NCBI GenBank assembly: GCA_950022655.1
Contig: OX465579.1
Location: 180,486,303 to 180,550,302, forward strand
Direction of reading: 5' to 3'
DNA length: 64,000 nt
DNA from: Alentia gelatinosa
Lineage: Eukaryota; Annelida; Polychaeta; Phyllodocida; Polynoidae
Of the stretch, positions 12,251-22,400 are shown one piece after another; within the stretch, counting starts at the first letter, position 1; the number at the start of each line of letters is the position of its first letter. The notes below the pieces were generated by a model. That model was given only the letters and a program-made list of their open reading frames with translations. It ran no database searches and had not been told where the DNA came from. The translations under genes were made by a program, and so were the position numbers.

Positions 12251-12381
12251 TGTCATGTTTGTGCAGTGTGTGTGTGGATTAGCAACAGGAAGCAGCCATT
12301 GTTCTACATAGAGTGTTTTATTACCTCCGCAAGATGGAGAGTTCTGAAACAAGGAATGACTGAAAATACAGATTCACTACA
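12251..12381 (-). repeat. 3' LTR of the Gypsy element
   Basis: 131 bp, about 96% identical to 16659-16789. On the minus strand it starts TGTAGTGAATCTG, ends CATGACA and contains an AATAAA polyadenylation signal. It is very short for a Gypsy LTR but bounded precisely by TG and CA. Confidence 0.93.
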
Positions 12382-12395
12382 CTCCTCCCTCTTAG
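12382..12395 (-). other. polypurine tract
   Basis: On the minus strand AAGAGGGAGGAG directly precedes the 3' LTR, the expected plus-strand priming site for reverse transcription. Confidence 0.75.
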
Positions 12396-12748
12396 TTTTG
12401 AACTCAATAGCTATATGTTAAAACTGTATGTAGTTTTTAACCAATATATATACTAAGTCTATAACATATAGAATAGTAATTTAGCAATGTCATAAGCACA
12501 GATGTCACAAGTACATTACATTTATATATTGTCCGGTTATAAAAGTCTGTAGTCTCTTCTTTTTTTTTTAAACTAAAAACTACCAAGAAATACTTGTTTG
12601 TTTGATATATGCATATTTGTTTAAGTAACAAATCATGCTAACTTATTAAGACTAGAACACAACATGAGGTAATACAGGAACCTAAATGGTTCCGTGGTTC
12701 ACACAGGGATTATTATGCCCCAACTAAGCACAGTGTGACTACTCGTGT

Positions 12749-13729
12749 TCACTTGAACTTCACATAGTCCTTGAATTTTGCGGGCTCTCGGGTGGTCCTA
12801 CGTGGATACCGTGACCCTTCAATTCTCGGAATAGGCATAGATGACTCTGATGGTTTAGTCGGTTGAGTGTTAGTAACCACAGGGGTAGATGGTACCGTGA
12901 CTGGTGTTTCGACAGCATTACTAGTCTCTGGTGACTGAATTGTAACAGACGACTGGTGTGATGGTAGGCTAGCAGGTGATCTGGTGAACACAGGCTGAAT
13001 TGCCTCTGAAGTGATGATCGCATCCTTGATTTGGTCCACATGTCGACGCCATGTGACACCTGGTGCCACCTCAATACGATAAGAGACAGGGCCTGTTTGT
13101 TCGATGATGGTTCCAGATACCCATTTCTTGTCACTTCGATAGTCTCTAATGACAACCTGTAGTCCAGTTGTGAATGCACGAACACTGGTGTGTCGGCGTG
13201 TACGCATTTTCTCCTGCTGTTTCTCTACGCGTTCCCTTGTACTGGGGCGAAGAAGATTGAGTCGTGATGTCAGGTTCCTTCCCATGAATAGTTTTGCTGG
13301 GGTCTCATTGGTCGTTGCATGAGGGGTTGAACGATAGGCGAAAAGAAACTGTGATAGCTTCTTCTGCACAGAACCGCCATCGCGTTTACTTGACTTCATT
13401 CCTAGCTTGAATGACTGTACAAATCGTTCAGCTAGTCCATTTGTGCTCGGGTGGTACGGAGCAGATGTGGTATGTTTTATCCCATTAGACTGCATGAAGA
13501 TGCGAAACATGTCTGATGTAAATTGGGGTCAATTATCACTGATGACCTGACAAGGTACACCATTTCTGGCGAAAATAGTCCTGAGCACATCCACGGTTCT
13601 TTCTGCTGTAGTGCTCTTCATCTGGACTACCTCTGGCCATTTGGAGTGAGCATCAACAACAATGAGAAACATTGTGTCGAGAAACGGTCCAGCAAAGTCG
13701 ATGTGGATACGTTCCCATGGTCTTGAGGG
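12749..13729 (-). pseudogene. Gypsy integrase region, broken
   Basis: The open stretch 12749-13510 holds the end of the integrase catalytic core (YHPSTNGLAERFVQSFK with the catalytic Glu) and a C-terminal region ending in RRTTREP. Upstream, the same frame can be read from about 13729 ([12 protein letters not shown], catalytic Asp region) but meets a TGA where the family has Gly in the SDNGPQF motif, near 13526. The zinc-binding N-terminal part belongs to the preceding frame and is partly deleted. It cannot make a full integrase. Confidence 0.85.
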
Positions 13730-14591
13730 CCACTCCCATGGGTGGACAGGCGCTCCTTGCTATTGACTTCATCCGTATAATGCCTGGGTGGCCACTGTGT
13801 AGTTTGTTCAACACTTCCTTCCTCAGACACTTGGGTATGATCACCCTCGTTCCCCACATCAGGCATCCCTGGTGTACAGTCAGTTCAGCCTGACGGATCC
13901 AGTACGGCTTCAGAACTGGATCATCCGCATCACTGTTTTGGATAGCACTCCAGCCATATTGAGTTGCATGAAATACCTCACTCAATATCTCGTCACGAGC
14001 AGTTTCCCTCCGAATGTCAGCTTCGGTCACTGGCAGACTGTCAAACTGGGAACATTGTACTGAATGCACTGCCCTTTCATCTTCATCTATTTCATTGTTT
14101 CCGCAGTCCTGTAGAGGCAAACGCGATAGGCTGTCTGCGTTTCCATGTGCTTTCGTACTTTTGTACTTCACCTCGTTGTTGAGTCCGGACAAGAACAAAG
14201 CATATCTCTGCATTCTAGCAGCCGATGTCATAGGAATACCTTTCGCTGGATTTAATATCGCCACCAGAGGTTTGTGGTCTGTGATGAGGGTGAACTTCCT
14301 GCCAAACACAAAATTATAAAAGTACTTGGCACCCCACACCAACCCTAAAGCTTCTTTATCAATCTGGGCGTAATTCTTCTCTGAAGAACTCAATGACGGT
14401 GACGCATATGCTATCGGCCTCTCAGTGCCATCCTCCATGATGTGGGACAAAACTGCACCAAGTCCCATTGGAGATGCGTCGCATGCCAGGTTGAGCTGCT
14501 TTTCAGGATCATAGTGTGTGAGCACTTCCTCTGATGTGACCAGCTTCTTCACCTCCTTGAATGCATGCTGCAGCCCTTGCTCCAAATCCAC
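13653..14591 (-). pseudogene. Gypsy RNase H and integrase N-terminus fragment
   Basis: A 312-codon frame. Residues 30-140 match Gypsy RNase H ([34 protein letters not shown]). The later part contains the integrase zinc-finger start ([12 protein letters not shown]). Just after IARS the sequence jumps out of frame into the integrase core, so the second half of the zinc finger has been deleted. Its start is not a real start: it continues the reverse transcriptase through a frameshift near 14590. Confidence 0.88.
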
Positions 14592-15525
14592 TCACTATCC
14601 TTGTCCAACAACCGATGTAGCGGATGAAGAACTGTAGCTAGATTAGGCAAGAACCGTCCATGGTAGTTGACAAGACCTAAAAATGCCCTGAGCTCTGACG
14701 TGTTTTTAGGCTCTGGTGCCTCAACCACTGCCTTGACCTTCCTTTCTGATTTGTGTAATCCTTCAGCATCTATGTCATGTCCACAGAAAGATAACTTGTC
14801 CCTGAAGAACTCACACTTCTCTTTGTTTAGCCGTAAGCCATACTTCTCCAGGCGATCCAACACATTTGTTAGATTTCTCAAATGTTCCTCTGTTGACTTC
14901 CCTGTGATAAGCATATCATCGATGATACATTGCACACCTGGGAGTCCTTGCAATACAGTGTCCATAGTAGGCGCAGAGGCTATCCCATAGACTAACCTGT
15001 TGAAACGGTACAACCCCTTTTCAGTGTTGATGGTGAGTAGATGCTTCGATTCCTCCTTTACCTCCATTTGAAGGTAAGCATGTTGCAGATCGAGTTTGGA
15101 GAACTTCTGTCCCCCAGCCAATGAAGCGAAGATGTCCACCGCCTTTGGCAGTGGGTATTGGTCGACTTCTAATGCTTGGTTTACAGTCACCTTGAAATCG
15201 CCACAAAGTCGCACCGAGCCATCTTTCTTGATTATGGGCACCACTGGTGTGCCCCAGTCAGAGTAATCCACCTTTGACAGTATACCTTGCTCCACCAGAC
15301 GATCAATTTCTGCATCAACCTTGGGTTTAATGGCATATGGCACTGGGCGGGCCTTACAAAATCTGGGATGTGACTCTGCCTTCAGTGTAAACATGGCCTT
15401 TATGTCCTTTAGGGTTCCCCAGTCATCCTGAAAAACAGATGCCTGCTGGTCCAATATGACGTCTAGCCGCTTCTGAGTGTCCTGATCTGGGTCCTGTGAT
15501 GTATGGATACTCTTGAACACTTCTT
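14549..15525 (-). pseudogene. Gypsy reverse transcriptase domain
   Basis: RT motifs in order: PVVPIIKKDGSVRLCGDF, LDLQHAYLQM, VYGIASAP, then the active-site box as IIDDMLI, where Y or F normally precedes xDD. Between SAP and TMDTV about five residues usual in the family are missing, an in-frame microdeletion. The frame joins directly to the gag remnant at about 15526 because the protease is gone. Confidence 0.9.
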
Positions 15526-16448
15526 CCGTTTATCTTTGGGTTTATGAGAATGGGTGCATGTTGATTATGTGCACACATGGTAGAGTTCATCCACATTTCG
15601 ATGGAAGCTATTCCATAATCTTCAGACTCTGACTCTGACTCTTGGTATTGGACCTTCTTCACAGTGGATCCACCTTTCAGCTTACGACATGCCTTCTTTA
15701 TATGGCCCACTTTATCACAGTGGTGACATTTCTCATTTTTGTAATAACAGTCATCAGGGTCATGTCCTGTCTTACCACACCTGTAACACACACCTTTACC
15801 CTTAGATTTGTGCTGTTGTTGTTGTGGTCGAGTCGCCTTAGGCCTTGATTTGTATTTAGACCTACTCTTTTCTGAATACAGCTTCAGGACTGACACACTT
15901 CCTCTTAATTCCGTGGCGTCCTTTTGAGCCGCTTCCATAGCCGTAGAAATGTCAATAGCTGCCTCTAGAGTCAAATCTGCTTCTGACAATAGTTTCCTCT
16001 GAATATGCTCATTTCGCAGACCACACACAATCCTATCTCTGATCGAATCGTTTAGAGTTGCCCCAAATTCACAATGTTCCGACAGTCTCTGTAGTGCTGC
16101 CAGAAAATCTCTAATAGATTCACCGTCTCTCTGCTCACGCTTGTGAAAACGAAATCTTTCCGCGATAACCAAAGGCTTCGGATTACAATGTTCCTTCATA
16201 AGTCTCACCAACTCATCGTAGGCAACATCCTTTGGCTTAACTGGTGCGGTCAGTCCACGCAGCAGCGTATATGTGGCTCCTCCCACACTGGACACCAGAG
16301 CCGGAACATTTTTTTCATCAGCCACATCATTACACAGGAAAAATAACTCCAACCTTTCACTGTAGGCATCCCAACTCTCCCTGTCATGGTCAAAAGTGTC
16401 TATCCTTCCAATCCTCCCTGATCGGACTGGTTGTGGCGGGTCCCCCAT
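15526..16448 (-). pseudogene. Gypsy gag with two zinc knuckles
   Basis: The frame starts MGDPPQPVRSGRIG and runs through a capsid-like region to two CCHC knuckles at about residues 220-253, CYRCGKTGHDPDDC and CHHCDKVGHIKKAC, which bind genomic RNA in this family. After an acidic linker the protease should begin (PILINPKINGR), but its DTGA active site is absent and the frame runs into out-of-frame RT sequence. Gag itself looks intact; the start suits the family. Confidence 0.88.
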
Positions 16449-16641
16449 CTCTGATTTGCACTAGTGGGACTATTCTGCTTGACTGCTTACAGAACTCAAT
16501 GGAGCACATGTGATCAGAAAATGACAGTACTTTCCCTCACCCTTACGCGAGGTTTGCCTGAATTACTCGGTCCAAGCCTACTTTGACAGAACCCTGAGTA
16601 CATAAAGCAGTTAACTGACCTTCTTTGGGCTCTATTACCAC

Positions 16642-16656
16642 AATCCTCGTCGCCAA
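16642..16656 (-). other. primer binding site
   Basis: On the minus strand TGGCGACGAGGATTG lies three bases inside the 5' LTR. A TGG start at this position is the expected complement of a tRNA 3' CCA end. I did not assign the tRNA. Confidence 0.65.
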
Positions 16657-16658
16657 AA

Positions 16659-16789
16659 TGTCATGTTTGTGCAGTGTATGTGTGGATTAGCAACAGGAAG
16701 CAGCCATTGTTCTACATAGAGTGTTTTATTACCTCCGCAAGATGGAGAGTTCCACAACAAAGAATGACTGAAAATACAGATTCACTACA
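16659..16789 (-). repeat. 5' LTR of the Gypsy element
   Basis: 131-bp partner of the LTR at 12251-12381; differences cluster at one position in the GTGTGTG stretch and four around TTCCACAACAAAG. Confidence 0.93.
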
Positions 16790-16898
16790 TGGGCGAGCCC
16801 GTAGCATTTGCATACCCCGGGTCCCCCGGCTTTACCACACAGCAGGGATCGGCCTTCGCGCTAGAAACAGACACTGCACGACTACCCTGACCCCTACA
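16790..16898 (-). repeat. older LTR-like repeat, right part
   Basis: Continuation of 11856-12250 beyond the Gypsy element. CTTTACCACACAGCAGGGATC and CTACCCTGACCCCTACA match the start of the repeat at 48982 in reverse complement. Confidence 0.7.
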
Positions 16899-17031
16899 AT
16901 AGTAACTGTTTTGGGGCCTGCATAAAGTGTATTAATTTAGTTCTTGTATTCTAACAATCTCAGTTTTGGATCCATGTTTGCTCGGTAGTTTTTCCCCCTC
17001 TGTGTATTACAGGTAAACTGGACACAGCGCC

Positions 17032-18186
17032 GTGAACGAGGCGTCACTGGTGGAGCGGCTGACGGTGGAGGAGAGGGACAAGCTGAGACTGAGGATTCAC
17101 CGACAAACTGGACACAGCGACATGAACGAGGCGTCACTGGTGGAGCGGCTGACGGTGGAGGAGAGGGACGAGCTGAGACTGAGGATTCACCGACAAACTG
17201 GACACAGCGACATGAACAAGGCGTCACTGGTGGAGCGGCTGACGGTGGAGGAGAGAGACGAGCTGAGACTGAGGATTCACCGACAAACTGGACACAGCGC
17301 CGTGAACGAGGCGTCACTGGTGGAGCGCCTGACGGTGGAGGAGAGGGACGAGCTGAGACTGAGGATTCACCGACAAACTGGACACAGCGCCATGAAAGAG
17401 GCGTCACTGGTGGAGCGGCTGACGGTGGAGGAGAGAGACGAGCTGAGACTGAGGATTCACCGACAAACTGGACACAGCGCCATGAACGAGGCGTCACTGG
17501 TGGAGCGGCTGACGGTGGAGGAGAGGGACGAGCTGAGACTGAGGATTCACCGACAAACTGGACACAGCGCCATGAACGAGGCGTCACTGGTGGAGCGGCT
17601 GACGGTGGAGGAGAGAGACGAGCTGAGACTGAGGATTTACCGACAAACTGGACACAGCGCCGTGAACGAGGCGTCACTGGTGGAGCGCCTGACGGTGGAG
17701 GAGAGGGACGAGCTGAGACTGAGGATTCACCGACAAACTGGACACAACGACATGAACGAGGCGTCACTGGTGGAGCGGCTGACAGTGGAGGAGAGGGACG
17801 AGCTGAGACTGAGGATTCACCGACAAACTGGACACAGCGCCATGAACGAGGCGTCACTGGTGGAGCGGCTGACGGTGGTGGAAAGGGAGGAGCTGAGACT
17901 GAGGATTCACCCACAAACTGGACACAGCGCCATGAACGAGGCGTCACTGGTGGAGCGGCTGACAGTGGAGGAGAGAGACGAGCTGAGACTGAGGATTCAC
18001 CGACAAACTGGACACAGCGCCATGAACAAGGCGTCACTGGTGGAGCGGCTGACGGTGGAGGAGAGGGACGAGCTGAGACTGAGGATTCACCGACAAACTG
18101 GACACAGCGCCATGAACGAGGCGTCACTGGTGGAGTGGCTGACGGTGGAGGAGAGGGACGAGCTGAGACTGGGGATTCACCGACAC
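17032..18186 (+). repeat. 90-bp in-frame coding minisatellite, 13 units
   Basis: Thirteen head-to-tail 90-bp units beginning at 17032 and every 90 bp to 18112. Each encodes a 30-residue block MNEASLVERLTVEERDEL followed by RLRIHRQTGHSA. The period is a multiple of three and no unit carries a stop or frameshift; most differences are single bases. The first unit has GTG in place of ATG and is preceded by an in-frame TAA at 17014. Confidence 0.95.
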
Positions 18187-18483
18187 ATGGACCCGGCCGG
18201 AGTCTGCGCACTGTGGAGCAGGTCGTGTGACGGATCGGGATATCCGCAACTCAAAGTGACTCAGCGGGGGTGGGGGAGGAGGTCGGTGTCCGTGCCCCGC
18301 CTGCTCTACCACCTGGCGGGGTGCAGTGTGAGGGACTCGGAGCAGATCAGCCACCTCTGTCACAACAAGCGCTGCGTGCTGCTCGCGCACCTCACCGCCG
18401 AGCCGCCCGCCGTCAACTCTCAGCGGAACGCCTGCCGCGTGGACAGGGCGTGTCAGGGCCATGGACACTGGCCGCTCTGTCTC
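17122..18483 (+). CDS. tandem-repeat / His-Me endonuclease-like protein, exon 1
   Basis: From the first in-frame ATG, 454 codons up to a CTC|GTAAGC donor. Residues 1-355 are twelve 30-residue repeats, charged and probably helical. Residues 356-454 carry a zinc-binding His-Me finger nuclease domain of the I-PpoI type: catalytic His411, Cys413, Cys418 and His423 in SHLCHNKRCVLLAH, metal-ligand Asn432, then Cys438, Cys444, His447 and Cys453. The His-to-Asn spacing of 21 equals that known for I-PpoI, and the first zinc-site spacing also agrees. The domain should bind zinc and could cut DNA. Whether it is a host gene or part of a mobile element is unknown. The true 5' end is uncertain. Confidence 0.72.
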
Positions 18484-19223
18484 GTAAGCAATCCGCGCGT
18501 GGTCGCTGAATTGAATTTGTTCTCATTATTTCTACGCGTTCACAATTTGTTTTTCAAGGTGTACTTATGGCTATTTGGTGTTTTTGCATGCTCCCTACCA
18601 CTGCCCTATTTGTTATCCTGGAGGGGGGGGGGATTCTTTCATTAAGACAAACTTCTGAAACTAACCCCTTCAGGACGGATGACCCGTTGAGGCATCATTT
18701 CTTGAATATTTACCCATTTTTGTTATTAAGGAATTAATCTGTAGTATATGGAAACATGATTACAGAAGTTGAACATCAAAAATATAATCTTAATATAAAA
18801 TTCTACCAGGTATTTCGACGTATAATTAGAATCCACCTGTTTTTGTATGATCATTTACCTTAAAATGGCGAAATTTTACTTTCTTTGCTCTTGACTGCAT
18901 GGCTGTACCTGTATGTCACAGTGTGACGTAGGGCCCTAAATACGGCATGGGAAGGAGTGAGAGGTATAGGTAGGAAGTATTGCCACAGGTACGGGGCCGT
19001 CCAGATAGTACTATGATTTACAGGCTATAATAAAATCAGCAACATATTCGAGTTTGATCTGTGTTCCCGTTAACCATCTCGTTTGGAGTGTTTCCAATCA
19101 TTCACTTGGTTATCGCCTCGTTCATATTACTGTGTGCTTCAAACTCGTTGGTGAATGGGAACTCAGACCAAAGACTCATTGAGTTCTCTCTTAATATGCA
19201 TTTACAAGTTATTTATATTTCAG
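18484..19223 (+). other. probable intron of the His-Me gene
   Basis: Starts GTAAGC, ends TTTCAG. It contains a piggyBac-family fragment (AACCCCTTCAGGACGGATGA at 18663 and the GAGGCATCATTTC block), so it has been invaded by a MITE. Confidence 0.5.
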
Positions 19224-19340
19224 AGTGCACACAAATCGGATGAGGAGTTTCATCAGACGAGAGGGAGATACTCAGAGGCGCTTCGTGATTTCCACTCCGC
19301 TTCAAGATGTCATTCTGCGAAGACAACAAACACCATGTAA
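19224..19340 (+). CDS. His-Me endonuclease-like protein, exon 2
   Basis: After a 740-bp intron, TTATATTTCAG|AG is a good acceptor. Joining it to 18483 keeps the frame exactly (phase 0) and adds 38 residues, SAHKSDEEFHQTRGRY onwards, ending in ATG TAA. The tail is hydrophilic and has no domain I recognise. Without splicing, the exon 1 frame would instead run through low-complexity hydrophobic sequence to a stop at 18645. Confidence 0.5.
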   Translation, partial: SAHKSDEEFHQTRGRYSEALRDFHSASRCHSAKTTNTM

Positions 19341-19411
19341 ACAAAAACGTGAGATTGACTGACATTCAGAAATGATCTCACCCCGTCATGTGTTTTAAAG
19401 TGACACACAGT

Positions 19412-22400
19412 TCTGATCGGCAGTGTGTGTTGAACTAAAGAGGTGAGTGGATTGAGAGGTACTAGTGACACACAGGTCTGATCGGCAGTGTGTGTTGAAC
19501 TAAAGAGATGAGTGGATTGAGAGGTACTTGTGACATACAGGTCTGATCGTGTGTTGTACTAAAGAGATGAGTGGATTGAGAGGTGCTTGTGTCATACAGG
19601 TCTGATCGTGTGTGTTGAACTAAAGAGATGAGTGGATTGAGAGGTACTTGTGACATACAGGTCTGATCGTGTGTGTTGAACTAAAGAGATGAGTGGATTG
19701 AGAGGTACTTGTGACACACAGGTCTGATCGTGTGTGTTGAACTATAGAGATGAGTGAATTGAGAGGTACTTGTGACATACAGGTCTGATCGTGTGTGTTA
19801 AACTAAAGAGATGAGTGGATTGAGAGGTACTTGTGACATACAGGTCTGATCGGCAGTGTGTGTTGAACTATAGAGATGAGTGAATTGAGAGGTACTTGTG
19901 ACATACAGGTCTGATCGTGTGTTGAACTAAAGAGATGAGTGAATTGAGAGGTGCTTGTGTCATACAGGTCTGATCGTGTGTGTTGAACTATAGAGATGAG
20001 TGGATTGAGAGGTACTTGTGACATACAGGTCTGATCGTGTGTGTTGAACTAAAGAGACGAGTGGATTGAGAGGTACTTGTGACATACAGGTCTGATCGTG
20101 TGTGTTGAACTAAAGAGGTGAGTGGATTGAGAGGTACTTGTGACATACAGGTCTGATCGGCAGTGTGTGTTGAACTAAAGAGATGAGTGGATTGAGAGGT
20201 ACTTGTGACATACAGGTCTGATCGTGTGTGTTGAACTATAGAGATGAGTGAATTGAGAGGTACTTGTGACATACAGGTCTGATCGTGTGTGTTGAACTAA
20301 AGAGATGAGTGGATTGAGAGGTACTTGTGACACACAGGTCTGATCGTGTGTTGTACTAAAGAGATGAGTGAATTGAGAGGTACTTGTGACATACAGGTCT
20401 GATCGTGTGTGTTGAACTATAGAGATGAGTGAATTGAGAGGTACTTGTGACATACAGGTCTGATCGTGTGTGTTGAACTAAAGAGATGAGTGGATTGAGA
20501 GGTACTTGTGACACACAGGTCTGATCGTGTGTTGTACTAAAGAGATGAGTGAATTGAGAGGTACTTGTGACATACAGGTCTGATCAGCAGAGTGTGTTAA
20601 ACTAAAGAGATGAGTGGATTGAGAGGTACTTGTGACATACAGGTCTGATCGTGTGTGTTGAACTATAGAGATGAGTGGATTGAGAGGTACTTGTGACATA
20701 CAGGTCTGATCGGCAGAGTGTGTTGAACTAAAGAGATGAGTGTATTGAGAGGTACTTGTGACATACAGGTCTGATCGGCAGAGTGTGTTGAACTAAAGAG
20801 ATGAGTGTATTGAGAGGTACTTGTGACATACAGGTCTGATCGGCAGAGTGTGTTGAACTAAAGAGATGAGTGGATTGAGAGGTACTTGTGACATACAGGT
20901 CTGATTGTGTGTGTTGTACTAAAGAGATGAGTGGATTGAGAGGTACTTGTGACATACAGGTCTGATCGTGTGTGTTGAACTAAAGAGATGAGTGTATTGA
21001 GAGGTACTTGTGACATACAGGTCTGATCGTGTGTTGAACTAAAGAGATGAGTGAATTGAGAGGTACTTGTGACATACAGGTCTGATCGTGTGTGTTAAAC
21101 TAAAGAGATGAGAGAATTGAGAGGTACTTGTGACATACAGGTCTGATCGGCAGTGTGTGTTGAACTAAAGAGATGAGTGTATTGAGAGGTACTTGTGACA
21201 TACAGGTCTGATCGTGTGTGTTGAACTATAGAGATGAGTGAATTGAGAGGTACTTGTGACATACAGGTCTGATCGGCAGAGTGTGTTGAACTAAAGAGAT
21301 GAGTGGATTGAGAGGTACTTGTGACACACAGGTCTGATCGGCAGTGTGTGTTGAACTAAAGAGATGAGTGTATTGAGAGGTACTTGTGACATACAGGTCT
21401 GATCGGCAGTGTGTGTTGAACTATAGAGATGAGTGAATTGAGAGGTACTTGTGACATACAGGTCTGATCGGCAGTGTGTGTTGAACTTTAGAGATGAGTG
21501 GATTGAGAGGTACTAGTGACATACAGGTCTGATCGGCAGAGTGTGTTGAACTAGAGAGATGAGTGAATTGAGAGGTACTTGTGACATACAGGTCTGATCG
21601 GCAGTGTGTGTTGAACTTTAGAGATGAGTGGATTGAGAGGTACTTGTGACATACAGGTCTGATCGGCAGAGTGTGTTGAACTAGAGAGATGAGTGGATTG
21701 AGAGGTACTTGTGACATACAGGTCTGATCGTGTGTGTTGAACTAAAGAGATGAGTGGATTGAGAGGTACTTGTGACATACAGGTCTGATCGTGTGTGTTG
21801 AACTAAAGAGATGAGTGGATTGAGAGGTACTTGTGACACACAGGTCAGATCGTGTGTTGAACTAAAGAGATGAGTGTATTGAGAGGTACTTGTGACACAC
21901 AGATCTGATCGTGTGTGTTGAACTAAAGAGATGAGTGGATTGAGAGGTACTTGTGACACACAGGTCTGATCGTGTGTGTTGAACTAAAGAGATGAGTGGA
22001 TTGAGAGGTACTTGTGACAAACAGGTCTGATCGGCAGAGTGTGTTGAACTAAAGAGATGAGTGAATTGAGAGGTACTTGTGACATACAGGTCTGATTGTG
22101 TGTGTTGAACTAAAGAGATGAGTGAATTGAGAGGTACTTGTGACATACAGGTCTGATCGTGTGTGTTGAACTAAAGAGATGAGTGTATTGAGAGGTACTT
22201 GTGACATACAGGTCTGATCGTGTGTGTTGAACTAAAGAGATGAGTGAATTGAGAGGTACTTGTGACATACAGGTCTGATCGTGTGTTGTACTAAAGAGAT
22301 GAGTGGATTGAGAGGTACTTGTGACACACAGGTCTGATCGTGTGTGTTGAACTAAAGAGACGAGTGGGTTGAGAGGTACTTGTGACACACAGGTCTGATC

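Larger units (their letters stand above)
12251..16789 (-). mobile_element. Gypsy-type LTR retrotransposon, decayed
   Basis: A 4.5-kb element on the minus strand bounded by 131-bp LTRs starting TG and ending CA, with primer-binding and polypurine sites in the right places. Order on the minus strand is gag, (protease missing), reverse transcriptase, RNase H, integrase, which is the Gypsy/Ty3 order. It is inactive: the protease region is deleted near 15526, there are frameshifts near 14590 and in integrase, and a nonsense codon interrupts the integrase core. The two LTRs differ at about 5 of 131 positions. It inserted into an older repeat; the flanks CGGGC and TGGGC are probably the 5-bp target duplication with one change. 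Confidence 0.93.

Noticed and set aside
17011..17031. Acceptor at TATTACAG before the first 90-bp unit as start of a longer gene
   Set aside because: The repeat frame meets TAA at 17014-17016 immediately after it, so splicing there would not give an open frame.
16937..18211. 424-codon minus-strand repeat frame opposite the nuclease-like gene
   Set aside because: It is the antisense reading of the 90-bp coding repeat; the sense strand carries the recognisable nuclease domain and splice sites.
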